Shown here piece by piece: positions 36,848 through 45,693 of a DNA stretch of 64,000 nucleotides (positions within the stretch are counted from its first letter, which is position 1; each line of letters starts with the position of its first letter). A program made the position numbers and the translations under genes. The DNA lies in the NCBI RefSeq assembly GCF_020169515.1, contig NZ_JAHMHW010000002.1, forward strand, positions 1 to 64,000, given 5' to 3'. Below the pieces are notes generated by a model, which was not told the DNA's origin, did no database searches, and saw only the letters and a list, made by a program, of their open reading frames with translations. Source of the stretch: Paenibacillus vietnamensis (GTDB lineage: Bacteria > Bacillota > Bacilli > Paenibacillales > Paenibacillaceae).

Positions 36848-37546
36848 TCAAAATAATTGTACGGCATGAGGACGCTTCAAAGCAAAGCCCTCGGCATAGG
36901 CCCACCCGCGGGCTTGTCCGAGCAGCGAATCGCGCGCTTCGACCCGCCCCACGTAGTTGTTCGTCAACGGGGTAGCGACTCTATCCTCGCCCGCCCCGAC
37001 GGCTTCGAATTGGGAGCGATAGGCGAGCAGCGATTTCTTCTTTGTTTCGTACACGTCGCTAATATCGATAACAAGCGATACGTTGTCTACGTCGTTAATG
37101 TAATAATAGATGAGCTGTTCAACTTGTACCGCAGGCAGCTCCGGCATATACCGCCGAAGCTTTGCATTAAATACCGCTTCCTCGATCAACCGACTGCAAG
37201 CGACGTGGTCGGGATGCCGGTCCACCCAATAGGGCGCAAATACGATCCTCGGCTTATACTTCCTGATTTCCGCCACGATCGGCTCGATCTGGCTGCGCGT
37301 TGGCTCGAGTCCGCGGTCCGGCAGCTTCAAATTCGTGCGCATGGTTAGTCCAAGCGCGTCTGAAGCGTCTGCCGCTTCCTGCATACGGCTGTCTACCGTG
37401 CCATTCGAAGACATTTCAGCCTGAGTCAGATCGCAAACGCCAACCCGGAAGCCGGCTTGCACATGCTTTGCGATCGTGCCTCCCATACCGATTTCCGCGT
37501 CATCCGCATGAGCTCCGAAAATCAATAAGTCCAATGATTCGCTCAT
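36848..37546 (-). CDS. bshB1: Bacillithiol biosynthesis deacetylase
   Basis: Zinc-dependent LmbE/PIG-L-fold deacetylase, 232 residues, removing acetate from GlcNAc-malate. Metal-binding motifs are [12 protein letters not shown] and HPDH ([12 protein letters not shown]). It overlaps mgsA by 4 nt and is 64 nt before bshA. Together with bshA it shows the cell makes bacillithiol. Confidence 0.95.
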   Translation of the reverse strand: MSESLDLLIFGAHADDAEIGMGGTIAKHVQAGFRVGVCDLTQAEMSSNGTVDSRMQEAADASDALGLTMRTNLKLPDRGLEPTRSQIEPIVAEIRKYKPRIVFAPYWVDRHPDHVACSRLIEEAVFNAKLRRYMPELPAVQVEQLIYYYINDVDNVSLVIDISDVYETKKKSLLAYRSQFEAVGAGEDRVATPLTNNYVGRVEARDSLLGQARGWAYAEGFALKRPHAVQLF

Positions 37547-37965
37547 TCTTCAATTCCCGGCTTATATTTGTGAACAAGCTCCCGCCATGCGAAATCGCCC
37601 CGTTCCAGCGCCTTCACCAGCAACTCAGCAGTTGCAACGTTCGTTGCAACCGGAATGCCCTGAACATCGCATAAACGAAGCAGTGCAATAATATCCGGCT
37701 CATGCGGCTGCGCCATCAACGGGTCGCGAAGGAATATAATAAGATCCATTTCGTTCTGGGCGACAAGAGCACCAATTTGCTGGTCTCCGCCGAGCGGTCC
37801 GGACATGAAACGGTGAATGGTCAAGTCCGTCTGCTCCATAATCCGGGTGCCGGTCGTGCCGGTCGAATACAGCTTATGAGGGACAAAAACATTTTCATAA
37901 GCGATAACGAAATTTACCATTTCCTCTTTTTTGCGATCATGTGCGATAAATGCAATATTTAACAT
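37543..37965 (-). CDS. mgsA: Methylglyoxal synthase
   Basis: 140 residues, converts dihydroxyacetone phosphate to methylglyoxal. Key segments: [30 protein letters not shown] (active-site Asp) and [15 protein letters not shown]. It lies 30 nt after dapB and ends inside the bshB1 start. Bacillithiol helps detoxify methylglyoxal, which makes its position beside bsh genes sensible. Confidence 0.96.
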   Translation of the reverse strand: MLNIAFIAHDRKKEEMVNFVIAYENVFVPHKLYSTGTTGTRIMEQTDLTIHRFMSGPLGGDQQIGALVAQNEMDLIIFLRDPLMAQPHEPDIIALLRLCDVQGIPVATNVATAELLVKALERGDFAWRELVHKYKPGIEE

Positions 37966-37995
37966 GCCGTTCCCCTCTCCCGCTGCCGAATGAAA

Positions 37996-38802
37996 CTAAT
38001 CCATAATATGTTCAAAGCCGTAAATCATCCCGGTGTACGTCATTACTTTCTTGACCGCTACGTTCACACCCGGCATATAGCCGGCCCGGTCGTAGGAGTC
38101 GTGCCTGATTTTTAGCGTCTGACCGTGTCCGCCGAATACGACCTCTTGCTGGGCGAACACGCCGGGAAGTCTGACGCTATGTATGCGGAAACCGTTGTAA
38201 TAGCCGCCGCGTGCGCCTTCAATGACTTCTTCCTCATTCGGATTGCCTTGGCGGAGCTCTTGACGAACCGCGGATATCAGCTCTGCTGTTTTGACCGACG
38301 TGCCGGAAGGAGCGTCCAGCTTCTGATCACCATGGTATTCGATAATTTCGACATGCGGCATATATTTGGATGCTTCGGCCGCAAACTTCATCATCAAGAT
38401 GGCCCCAATGGAGAAGTTAGGAGCGATTAGACCGCCGATCCCCTTCTCTTTGCACAGCTTGTCCAGTTCTTCGATCTGCTCCGGCGTAAAGCCGGTTGTG
38501 CCCATGATCGGTCGTACGCCGTAAGCGATCGACGTTTTCGTATTCTCATATGCCGCAGCCGGCACAGTAAAATCGACCAGCACATCCGCACCGGATCCGT
38601 TCAGCGCTTCTTCGAGAGTGGCTCGTACGATGACGCCTGTCTCCGGTTTACCGGCGAAAATCCCGGCATCGACGGGGCCGGCCGAAGGAGCCGCTGCCGC
38701 AACCAATTGAAGCGCGTCATCCTCCAGCACCATCTTTACGACCTCGCGTCCCATTCGGCCGCTAGCGCCTGCTACTGCTACTTTGATCTTTTGTGTCGAC
38801 AT
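37996..38802 (-). CDS. dapB: 4-hydroxy-tetrahydrodipicolinate reductase
   Basis: Lysine/meso-diaminopimelate pathway, 268 residues. NAD(P)-binding VAGASGRMGREV and substrate/catalytic segment EIIEYHGDQKLDAPSGTS. ATG 38802 with AGGTGA 5 nt upstream; the GTG at 38811 is the site itself. Clustered with mgsA and bsh genes, as in B. subtilis. Confidence 0.96.
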   Translation of the reverse strand: MSTQKIKVAVAGASGRMGREVVKMVLEDDALQLVAAAAPSAGPVDAGIFAGKPETGVIVRATLEEALNGSGADVLVDFTVPAAAYENTKTSIAYGVRPIMGTTGFTPEQIEELDKLCKEKGIGGLIAPNFSIGAILMMKFAAEASKYMPHVEIIEYHGDQKLDAPSGTSVKTAELISAVRQELRQGNPNEEEVIEGARGGYYNGFRIHSVRLPGVFAQQEVVFGGHGQTLKIRHDSYDRAGYMPGVNVAVKKVMTYTGMIYGFEHIMD

Positions 38803-38833
38803 GCTTATCACCTGTTCCTTTTTCTATTCGTGC

Positions 38834-39352
38834 CTATTTGCGCAGCCGGCGCAATCGGCGCTTGCGGTTCAAGTCGGCGAACAGCCTTCTTGCCGAAGAG
38901 TGGCTCGGGTCCAGCTTTACGGCCTCCCGCGCATTCGCTAATGCTTCGTCTAGCCGGTCCAGCGATTCGTATACGACTGCCAGCGTATAAAAAGCGTCCA
39001 TGCTCAGCGGATCCAGCGAAGCCGCCCGCTTCAGGAGCTCAGCCGCCTCCGCCAGCTTGGGCGGTACCTCTACAAGAAGCACATCCGCTTCCGAGAGCAG
39101 CACGCTCGCTTCAACGGTCTGCCAATGATACTGGTATTCCTTGTGTTCCGGATCCAGCTTTAGCGCAGCCTCCGCATACTGCTTCGCCTTCGTCCACTTA
39201 CCACTTCTGGCACAGGATACAGCGCATTTATGGTAGTAGGATGCATTGTCCGGCTCCGCTTCGATCGCAAGCTCGAACCAATGAATCGCTTCTTCAAAAT
39301 CGCTGTTAAATATAAATTCGTATGCTTTGCGGATACAGCTTTCTCCATCCAT
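38834..39352 (-). CDS. TPR-repeat protein
   Basis: 172 residues with tetratricopeptide-type repeats in all but the C-terminus (FEEAIHWFELAIEAEPDN, WTKAKQYAEAALKLDPEH, LDEALANAREAVKLDPSH) and a basic tail (RKRRLRRLRK). No signal peptide. ATG 39352 follows AAGGAGG by 8 nt. Lies between ypjD and dapB. Function unknown. Confidence 0.78.
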   Translation of the reverse strand: MDGESCIRKAYEFIFNSDFEEAIHWFELAIEAEPDNASYYHKCAVSCARSGKWTKAKQYAEAALKLDPEHKEYQYHWQTVEASVLLSEADVLLVEVPPKLAEAAELLKRAASLDPLSMDAFYTLAVVYESLDRLDEALANAREAVKLDPSHSSARRLFADLNRKRRLRRLRK

Positions 39353-39417
39353 CCGCCCATCCTCCTTGTACACAGGTTGATGGTACAGCATATGTCAGGA
39401 GCTTGTTTACTGTTCGG

Positions 39418-39741
39418 TCATTTTCTCGTCCAGCGATTTGCGTCGCGTGTAGCAAATTTGTTCATGACTTTGTTGTGAGCTTCCGTTAAATCAATTTGAA
39501 GGGAATTGGCAAAGCAAGATAAAATAAATAATATATCTCCAAGCTCCATTTCTATGGAGTTATCCGCTTCATCCGGCTTCTTCGGCTTCTCGCCGTAAAA
39601 GTGATTCACTTCCCGCGCGAGCTCGCCTACCTCCTCCGACATCCTTGCCAATAAGGCCAGCGGGCTGAAGTAGCCTTCTTTAAACTGGGAAATGTACTCA
39701 TCCACTTCCCGTTGAATATCTGCGAGCGATTTATCCGACAT
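39418..39741 (-). CDS. ypjD: MazG-like nucleotide pyrophosphohydrolase
   Basis: 107-residue MazG-fold protein; metal-binding motif SEEVGELAREV followed by MELGDILFIL. Hydrolyses nucleoside triphosphates, probably house-cleaning. Position next to dapB equals ypjD of B. subtilis. Divergent from the YitT-family gene on the plus strand. Confidence 0.92.
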   Translation of the reverse strand: MSDKSLADIQREVDEYISQFKEGYFSPLALLARMSEEVGELAREVNHFYGEKPKKPDEADNSIEMELGDILFILSCFANSLQIDLTEAHNKVMNKFATRDANRWTRK

Positions 39742-39899
39742 GTTCCAGCTTCCTTTCTATCTGTAGCCGCACATCCCTATGTTAACGTAAACGCCTAAAT
39801 AAAATCAATGTTAAATCCATAAAATACCCCTTAGCTAGTAGTATGCCGTCTAGGCTAGTCAGGCAACCAAATCATAGAACCGGAGGGAGCGCCGTCCTG

Positions 39900-40763
39900 A
39901 TGTCCAAAGCGCTGAAGCAAATTCGAATCATTATCCCTATCTTAATCGGCACGGCCGTCTATGCATTCGGACTCCATTATTTTGTCATCCCGAATCAGCT
40001 TATGGAAGGCGGCGTGACGGGAATTGCGGTACTGCTGAATTATGCGGCCGGCTGGCCGCTCTCCGTGTCCACCCTGGTTCTTAACGTTCCGCTTTTTCTG
40101 CTGGGCTGGAAAGCATTGGGCCGCGGGCAAATGATGTACACGCTACTTGGCGTCGTATCCTTATCGGCCTTTCTCGCGCTGATCGAGCGCTTGATCGAGA
40201 ATGGAATTCTTGTCCCGTTTCAAAGCACTTCGGACTACATGCTGGCCGCCTTATATGCGGGAGTGTCGCTCGGTATGGGACTCGGCATCGTCTTCCGCTT
40301 CGGAGGGACGACAGGCGGCGTCGATATCGTTGCCCGCATCGTGTCGAGGTATAGAGGAATAAGCATGGGGCAGATCATTTTAACGCTTGATGCTGTCATC
40401 ATTGGCATTTCTCTTCTTTATATAAGCATTGAGAAGGTGCTCTATACGCTGGTTACGGTATTCATTGCGTCCAAGCTGATTGATTTTATTCAAGACGGTG
40501 CTTACGCGGCAAAAGCCTTCTCCATCATCTCCGATCAAGGCGAGGCGATTTCGCTGTCAATCACGAAGGAGCTGGAACGTGGCGTGACGCTGATCCCGGC
40601 CAAAGGAGCATTTTCCGGACAACAAAAACAGGTCGTCTACTGCGTCGTCCAAAGGCAGGAAATCCGCCGTTTGAAATCGATTGTCCGCAATATCGACCCG
40701 CGTGCTTTCATTGTTATAAACGAGGTGCATGACGTGCTCGGAGAAGGCTTCAAGGAGGAGTAA
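39900..40763 (+). CDS. YitT-family membrane protein
   Basis: 287-residue membrane protein with five or six hydrophobic helices in the N-terminal two-thirds and a C-terminal cytoplasmic domain (VVQRQEIRRLKSIVRNIDP). YitT/DUF2179 family; the B. subtilis neighbour is ypjC. GGFGGTTGGVDIVARI-type segment (RFGGTTGGVDIVARIV) is its most conserved stretch. ATG 39900 chosen; GGAGGG is 12 nt away, slightly far. Only gene on the plus strand in this part, convergent with ypjB with 2 nt between stops. Role unknown. Confidence 0.85.
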   Translation: MSKALKQIRIIIPILIGTAVYAFGLHYFVIPNQLMEGGVTGIAVLLNYAAGWPLSVSTLVLNVPLFLLGWKALGRGQMMYTLLGVVSLSAFLALIERLIENGILVPFQSTSDYMLAALYAGVSLGMGLGIVFRFGGTTGGVDIVARIVSRYRGISMGQIILTLDAVIIGISLLYISIEKVLYTLVTVFIASKLIDFIQDGAYAAKAFSIISDQGEAISLSITKELERGVTLIPAKGAFSGQQKQVVYCVVQRQEIRRLKSIVRNIDPRAFIVINEVHDVLGEGFKEE

Positions 40764-40765
40764 CC

Positions 40766-41632
40766 TTACGTAATCGGCTTTACTCCATAAGGCTCGGCTT
40801 TGTACTTTCTCCAGCCGGTATAGGTTAAGACCGCCGAAATGACGGCACCCAGCATTAATGTCCACTTGATCGGATTGGCTGCAGCGATCGGAGCTACTGC
40901 CGGTTCCACCTCTACGCTGCCGCTCCGGTCAAACAGCCGTATCACTGAGGCATTTAAGGACTTGAGCGACTGATTGACCAAATGCTCGCTCGAAGGACTC
41001 ATCGTGCCGGATTCAAGCAGCTGATTCGTGTAACGGATCCGTCCCTTCAATTCGGCAGCATGCATGCTTCCGAACAAGATGGCAACGGCCGGTTCGATCC
41101 GGTCCGCATGGCTTTGCAAGCTGCCAAGTGCCGCTCTTGCCGCTTCGGCTCCGTCGCCGGTTTGACGCTTCCACGCTTTTTCCACCCGGGACAAATCGTC
41201 CAGCATCAAACTTTCGTATTGCAGCCACAGAGCATGGTCCGGCCTGACGAGCGCATCCGCCGCCAGTCTTAGCCTGGCTGCCTCACGCGTCCATCCGGCT
41301 GCAGCGTCGCCGCTGACCAGCGCTCGGCCGATCGCATCCGAATCCAGCTTCATAAACTCCCAGCCCTCATTCATGCCGCCGGGTCTTTGACCGCCTTCGA
41401 GCAGACGCTGCAGCTGCTGCAGGTAGGCATAGCCTGCTTGCCGGTTATTTATATTTGCCGCATGATAAAGCGAGCCTGCCAGCTCGTCCAGCCGCGACAG
41501 CTCACTTTGCAAATTCATTGCCGTTACATCAGCATTCGGGCCTGCATCGAAAGAGCTCCCCCATACGGCGCCCGCTGAACCGATCGTCATGACGATACAG
41601 ATGACGAAAGGAATGATAATTCGCAGCTTCAT
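40766..41632 (-). CDS. ypjB: Sporulation protein YpjB
   Basis: 288-residue exported protein with a signal peptide (about 1-25), a helical body, and a C-terminal transmembrane helix (about 255-280). It belongs to the YpjB family, annotated as sporulation protein in Bacilli; mechanism unknown. ATG 41632 is 6 nt after GGGGGG, which lies in a hairpin (41635-41667). Follows ypjA. Confidence 0.82.
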   Translation of the reverse strand: MKLRIIIPFVICIVMTIGSAGAVWGSSFDAGPNADVTAMNLQSELSRLDELAGSLYHAANINNRQAGYAYLQQLQRLLEGGQRPGGMNEGWEFMKLDSDAIGRALVSGDAAAGWTREAARLRLAADALVRPDHALWLQYESLMLDDLSRVEKAWKRQTGDGAEAARAALGSLQSHADRIEPAVAILFGSMHAAELKGRIRYTNQLLESGTMSPSSEHLVNQSLKSLNASVIRLFDRSGSVEVEPAVAPIAAANPIKWTLMLGAVISAVLTYTGWRKYKAEPYGVKPIT

Positions 41633-41634
41633 GA

Positions 41635-41667
41635 ACATCCCCCCATAGACAATCTATGAGGGGATGT
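41635..41667 (-). promoter_or_regulatory. Hairpin over the ypjB ribosome-binding site
   Basis: In the minus-strand RNA ACATCCCC pairs with GGGGATGT and CATAGA with TCTATG around a UUG loop (14 bp in all). The arm on the 3' side contains the ribosome-binding G-run for ypjB, and the real ATG follows at once. It could restrain translation. ypjA stops at 41674. Confidence 0.6.
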
Positions 41668-41673
41668 CCCAGG

Positions 41674-42309
41674 TTATTCTTTTTTCCGGCGACGCAGCCA
41701 TAATGGTAAAGCCGCCGCTAGGCTGAATAAGCTCAGGCCATAGGTAAAAGCGCGTACGGCCGCTACATCGTCATCGAGCTCGTCGGCCAAATAAGGATAA
41801 ACCTCGTAAGTATAATCGACGGTATCGTTAAGCAGCAGCCATCCCGTCGCAACGGTCAGCGCCGCCGCACCCGCTTTCATGAACCGGAAATAAAGGAGCG
41901 CTTCGAACGCCATTCCCAAATGGGAGACCATCAGCATATAATGCTGCCATACGAGCTCAGATCCCTGCCAGGCGCCTGCGAGGATCATGGCGACCGCCCA
42001 GATGCCGTATTTGACCGAGCAGACGACCGCAAGCGCTTCAATTATTTTGCGGCCTGCCATGGCGACACGGGACATTCGACTTACAGGAAACAGCATATAT
42101 AACAAAGCCAAAGTAAAAAACAAGCTGGCTGTCGGGGAATCCGGCACAAACACGATTTGCCACAAGGGATGATTGTTTAATGTAGCAGACAGCTGGCCTT
42201 CGTACCAGATATATCCATATACCGTTCCGGCGAAATTCACTGCAAACAGCAGCCACAAAAATGAGCGGTTAAGCAAAAAGTCTCTGCTCCAAAAAAAAGA
42301 AATAATCAT
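41674..42309 (-). CDS. ypjA: DUF1405 membrane protein YpjA
   Basis: 211 residues, about six membrane helices, no catalytic motif. DUF1405/YpjA family; fixed neighbour of ypjB and qcrC in Bacilli. ATG 42309 has AAGGAG 7 nt upstream. Function unknown. A strong terminator lies between it and qcrC, so transcription of ypjA-ypjB starts afresh. Confidence 0.85.
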   Translation of the reverse strand: MIISFFWSRDFLLNRSFLWLLFAVNFAGTVYGYIWYEGQLSATLNNHPLWQIVFVPDSPTASLFFTLALLYMLFPVSRMSRVAMAGRKIIEALAVVCSVKYGIWAVAMILAGAWQGSELVWQHYMLMVSHLGMAFEALLYFRFMKAGAAALTVATGWLLLNDTVDYTYEVYPYLADELDDDVAAVRAFTYGLSLFSLAAALPLWLRRRKKE

Positions 42310-42357
42310 TTCGTTTCTCCTTCGGCATGTAATAAAGCCCGTTTGCCCGTTCATTCT

Positions 42358-42392
42358 AAAAAGACCTGACCGTATAAATACGATCAGGTCTT
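42358..42392 (-). terminator. Terminator after qcrC
   Basis: AAGACCTGATCGTAT / ATACGGTCAGGTCTT, followed by TTTTT on the minus strand, 19 nt beyond qcrC. Confidence 0.9.
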
Positions 42393-42410
42393 AAGTCATT
42401 GTTACCCTTG

Positions 42411-43286
42411 TTATTCCGCTGCAACCTTCTGCTTCGAGAGCCAAGTCGCCAGCTGGTCGATTTCTTCCGCCGACAATTTGTCCTTGAAAGATGGCATTGC
42501 GCCGTTGTTCCGGCCGTTCGTAATGACTTCGGCCAGCTCTTCCTTAGACAACCGGTCGCCTACTCCAACCAGTGAAGGCGTAGTGCCTTGACCTTTCAGG
42601 TCAGCGGCATGGCAGCCTACGCATTGAGCCTGCTTCGCGATATCCATCGCCGGGTCGTTCGCCTCAACGAGTGAAGCTTCTTCCTTCGGCTGCGTATAGT
42701 TAGGCCGTTCTTCGCCTTTCTCGGCAGCCTCGCGCGCTTTTTCTTCACGCTCGATATGCTCAGGTATTGTGCCGTTCGCCTCCAAAATATGCTGATAGTG
42801 ATCCCAGGAGATAACTGTCAGGTAAATGGATGCGATAAGCGAAAGCCCCATGAGTGACGATGCGATCGGACGGCGGTAGAAGCGGCGTTCCTTGCCTGTG
42901 TCCAGAAACGGTGCAAGCAGCAGAGCGCCGAACATAACGGCCGGTACACCCATCGTTCCGAGCAGGATGTAGTCCTGCGAAACGTACGGATATTTCAAAA
43001 ATTGATACAGGAACAAGAAGTACCAGTCAGGCATCGGGATGAATGAAGCGTTAGTAGGATCTGCAGGATAACCGAGCGGTGCCGGCTCTGCAATCGTCCA
43101 TACTAGAAAACCGACCAACACGACGCAGCCGACCATCCATTCCTTCAGGAGGAAGTTCGGAATAAACGCTTCCGATTTACCCGGGAATGAAGTGTAGTCG
43201 GGCGGTATGTTCGGATGGTTGCTTTTCTTCACACGCGAGTCGCCGACGTAGACGACCTTCTCGTTCGAATGATGACCATGCGCCAT
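42411..43286 (-). CDS. qcrC: Menaquinol-cytochrome c reductase, fused cytochrome b/c subunit
   Basis: 291-residue third subunit of the bacillar bc complex: an N-terminal part like the C-terminal membrane half of cytochrome b (three helices, PDWYFLFLYQ), then a linker rich in Glu, and a C-terminal cytochrome c domain with CVGCH (about residue 233) and a Met ligand in GAMPSF. Last of qcrABC. Confidence 0.96.
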   Translation of the reverse strand: MAHGHHSNEKVVYVGDSRVKKSNHPNIPPDYTSFPGKSEAFIPNFLLKEWMVGCVVLVGFLVWTIAEPAPLGYPADPTNASFIPMPDWYFLFLYQFLKYPYVSQDYILLGTMGVPAVMFGALLLAPFLDTGKERRFYRRPIASSLMGLSLIASIYLTVISWDHYQHILEANGTIPEHIEREEKAREAAEKGEERPNYTQPKEEASLVEANDPAMDIAKQAQCVGCHAADLKGQGTTPSLVGVGDRLSKEELAEVITNGRNNGAMPSFKDKLSAEEIDQLATWLSKQKVAAE

Positions 43287-43304
43287 AAGTAAACCCTCCT
43301 CCGC

Positions 43305-43976
43305 TTAAAGTGGTCCTGAAATGCCTTGCTTCCGAATCATGATAAAGTGCGCTGCAAGCATCGCAATCAATGCGCCAGGCAAGAAAAAGACGTGGATCGC
43401 AAAGAAACGAGTAAGCGTTTGAGCGCCTACGATATCGCCCCCGTAAAGGAAGTCAGCGATATAAGGGCCCAGCACCGGAACGGATGCGGCGATTTCAACA
43501 CCGACCTTAGTCGCGTAATAGGCTTTGTTGTCCCATGGCAGCAAGTAGCCTGTAAAGCCAAGGCCTAACATAATGAAGAAAATCAGCATTCCGACAACCC
43601 AGTTCATTTCGCGCGGCGCCTTGTAGGAGCCCGTAAAGAATACGCGCAGGGTATGTAGGAACATCATGACGATAACAAGGCTTGCCCCAAAATGATGCAT
43701 GCCGCGGACGATCTGTCCGAAAGCGACCTTGTGCTGCAAGTAGTCAACGCTTGCATACGCGTTGATGATGTCTGGAACGTAATACATAGTCAAGAACATT
43801 CCGGACAAAATTTGGATGACCGTAATAAAAAACGTCAAGCCGCCGAAGCAGTATACGAACGCGGAGAAATGATGGGCCGGGTTAACGTGCTCGGGAACCT
43901 CGTGGTCGGCAACATCTCTCCAAAGCGGCGTAATGTCAAGACGTTCGTCAATCCAGTTGTATACACTTTTAAACAT
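43305..43976 (-). CDS. qcrB: Menaquinol-cytochrome c reductase cytochrome b6 subunit
   Basis: 223-residue b6-type membrane subunit, four helices, with haem-ligating histidines in HHFGASLVIVMMFLHTLR and FFAIHVFFLPG. GYLLPWDNKAYYATKVG forms part of the quinol site. Spacing to qcrA and qcrC is 16-18 nt. Confidence 0.97.
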   Translation of the reverse strand: MFKSVYNWIDERLDITPLWRDVADHEVPEHVNPAHHFSAFVYCFGGLTFFITVIQILSGMFLTMYYVPDIINAYASVDYLQHKVAFGQIVRGMHHFGASLVIVMMFLHTLRVFFTGSYKAPREMNWVVGMLIFFIMLGLGFTGYLLPWDNKAYYATKVGVEIAASVPVLGPYIADFLYGGDIVGAQTLTRFFAIHVFFLPGALIAMLAAHFIMIRKQGISGPL

Positions 43977-43992
43977 CTGCAGTACGCCCTCC

Positions 43993-44523
43993 TTATACTC
44001 TCGTGTTCGGCTTGATCGGACCCAGGTATACGAATCCGTCCTCCAGCTTCACTTCATATTCATCCAATGGATTCGGTGCTACGGCAAGGTTCTTTCCGTC
44101 TTTCGTGTAGCGCGCGTCGTGGCACGGGCAATCGAATTCGTTCTTGCCCTTCACGTTCCAGCCGATCGTACAGCCCAAGTGCTTACAAACGGGCGAAAGA
44201 GCGAAAATCGTATTGTTCTCGTCCTTGGAAATCCAAGCCGAAAGCTCCGGGTCGCTTACGTACCAGCCATCGATCTGATGAACCGTAAATTTAAACTCCT
44301 GCGGTTCGTTCGTAATCTTGCTCTCTTCAACAACCTTTACATAAGTGCCTTCGCCCTTCTTCACAAGGAGCGGGTCCACTGCGAAACGGACCATCGGCAA
44401 TACCGCGCCGCCCATCATAAAAGCAGTCGTTCCGCCGAGCGTATACGACAAAAATTGACGCCGGGACATTTCCTTGCGCTGAGCCGGTTTATGCGCGTTT
44501 TCGTGATGTTCATGGTTACTCAT
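43993..44523 (-). CDS. qcrA: Menaquinol-cytochrome c reductase Rieske subunit
   Basis: 176-residue Rieske protein. N-terminal twin-arginine-like signal RRQFLSYTLGG, then a [2Fe-2S] centre with CKHLGC and CPCHDARY (two Cys, two His plus the disulfide Cys pair). First gene of the operon, with promoter at 44605-44633. Confidence 0.97.
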   Translation of the reverse strand: MSNHEHHENAHKPAQRKEMSRRQFLSYTLGGTTAFMMGGAVLPMVRFAVDPLLVKKGEGTYVKVVEESKITNEPQEFKFTVHQIDGWYVSDPELSAWISKDENNTIFALSPVCKHLGCTIGWNVKGKNEFDCPCHDARYTKDGKNLAVAPNPLDEYEVKLEDGFVYLGPIKPNTRV

Positions 44524-44604
44524 CTTCTATTCTAACCCCCTTTGCCAACCATATCTCGCGTCTTGCCGCACGGCAAAAACGCATGACGAACTAGGACATA
44601 ACTT

Positions 44605-44633
44605 ATAATAGCCTAGGTGCTTGGGAGCGTCAA
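44605..44633 (-). promoter_or_regulatory. Promoter of qcrABC
   Basis: TTGACG-17 nt-TATTAT on the minus strand; start about 44598, 75 nt before the qcrA ATG. Confidence 0.72.
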
Positions 44634-44660
44634 GAATATGGCCGGATATTTGCGCGGCTA

Positions 44661-44695
44661 ACAAAATGACGTTCATTAATTTGTTATCATTTTGT
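44661..44695. promoter_or_regulatory. Inverted repeat upstream of the qcr promoter
   Basis: ACAAAATGA / TCATTTTGT, perfect 9-bp arms 17 bp apart, 28 bp upstream of the -35 element. Position suits an activator; no T-run, so unlikely a terminator for ypiF. Confidence 0.5.
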
Positions 44696-44764
44696 CACAT
44701 TTGACCTTGTCTGCCATTTGTTTTCCCCTAAATCTGATTACATTATGCGACAAAAGCTTAAAGA

Positions 44765-45196
44765 TTATGTAGATTGTCTGCTCCACATCTCCCGAATGAC
44801 CGCCGATACCTCCGCCTGGGAAGGAAGAGCGCCGCCTTCATCCGGCTTCACCCACAAATCGATACCCGGGATGTCGCTATGGATTGCCGGATCGGCCGTT
44901 ACCGCGATGACGAAGCGGAAGCCGCCGTTTTTCGCCGATACGCACCAATCCTGAAGCAGCTCCTTGAACGGCTGCCGTCCGGATATGTAATGCCAGGCCG
45001 GATACGTCACCACCCTGCCCTTAAACGGAATTTCAATCAAATCCATGATGTCGCGCAGACGCTCCAGCTTCTCCGTCGCTTCGAAAGGTTTTTCGACGCC
45101 GGACATCCCCGTTAACGGAAGCAGGCAGGTGTCCAAATAGGGACTGAGTTCCTCCCACTGACCGCTCGTAATTTCACTAAACTTCATCCTGTCCAT
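44765..45196 (-). CDS. ypiF: DUF2487 protein YpiF
   Basis: 143-residue DUF2487 protein, unknown function. Cytosolic, no signal. Identified by its position beside qcrA and its form; B. subtilis has ypiF-qcrABC. AAGGAG is 4 nt before ATG 45196; a second ATG three codons later is possible. A candidate promoter TTGGCA-18-TAACAT lies at about 45231-45260 on this strand, and a GC-rich hairpin without T-run at 45307-45332. Confidence 0.8.
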   Translation of the reverse strand: MDRMKFSEITSGQWEELSPYLDTCLLPLTGMSGVEKPFEATEKLERLRDIMDLIEIPFKGRVVTYPAWHYISGRQPFKELLQDWCVSAKNGGFRFVIAVTADPAIHSDIPGIDLWVKPDEGGALPSQAEVSAVIREMWSRQST

Positions 45197-45391
45197 CCCA
45201 CTCCTTTATCATCTATGCCCTGTTGCCCTATCTATGTTACTCCGAATTGCACTTCTTTGCCAATCCGGCGAGCCCGGAACAAAGCATCGACAATCAAGCG
45301 TATACGGCTTCGCCGTCCTCTGGCGGCGAAGCTTCGTTTCGCGGAGAATTCTAAGCGGATATTAGTGTGAAACTTATAATTCTTAGAGTTC

Positions 45392-45449
45392 AAAAAAAAG
45401 CCTCTTTGCGTTACATGCGGACCTGTTGTCCGAATGCTGCAAAGAAGCC
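45392..45449 (-). terminator. Terminator after the IDEAL-domain gene
   Basis: GCTTCTTTGC / GCAAAGAGGC with an internal CGGAC/GTCCG hairpin, then eight T residues on the minus strand. Confidence 0.85.
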
Positions 45450-45488
45450 CCGCTCTGCCTCCGCGCCAATAGACGTTTGCGGCAGCCG

Positions 45489-45671
45489 CTATCTTTTTAA
45501 GTCATGCAGTTGTTTGGCCAGACGATAGAACGTATCCTCGTCTTTCGCGGCAAGCGCGTTATCGATGGCGGTATTGATCCGGTTCGTCTGAAATTTGAGC
45601 ACCGCTTCATCGAGTACGAACTCGGCAGCCAGACTAAGCATGGCTTCGTACGTTACTTTCATTTTGTCCAT
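45489..45671 (-). CDS. IDEAL-domain small protein
   Basis: 60 residues; nearly all of it is an IDEAL domain (AEFVLDEAVLKFQTNRINTAID...). Such domains occur at the end of YpiB in B. subtilis, where a UPF0302 domain precedes it. Start ATG 45671, GGAGGTG 6 nt upstream. The gene lies where ypiB sits, so it may be a shortened relative. Its role is unknown. Confidence 0.78.
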   Translation of the reverse strand: MDKMKVTYEAMLSLAAEFVLDEAVLKFQTNRINTAIDNALAAKDEDTFYRLAKQLHDLKR

Positions 45672-45693
45672 AGGATACACCTCCAAACCGGCG

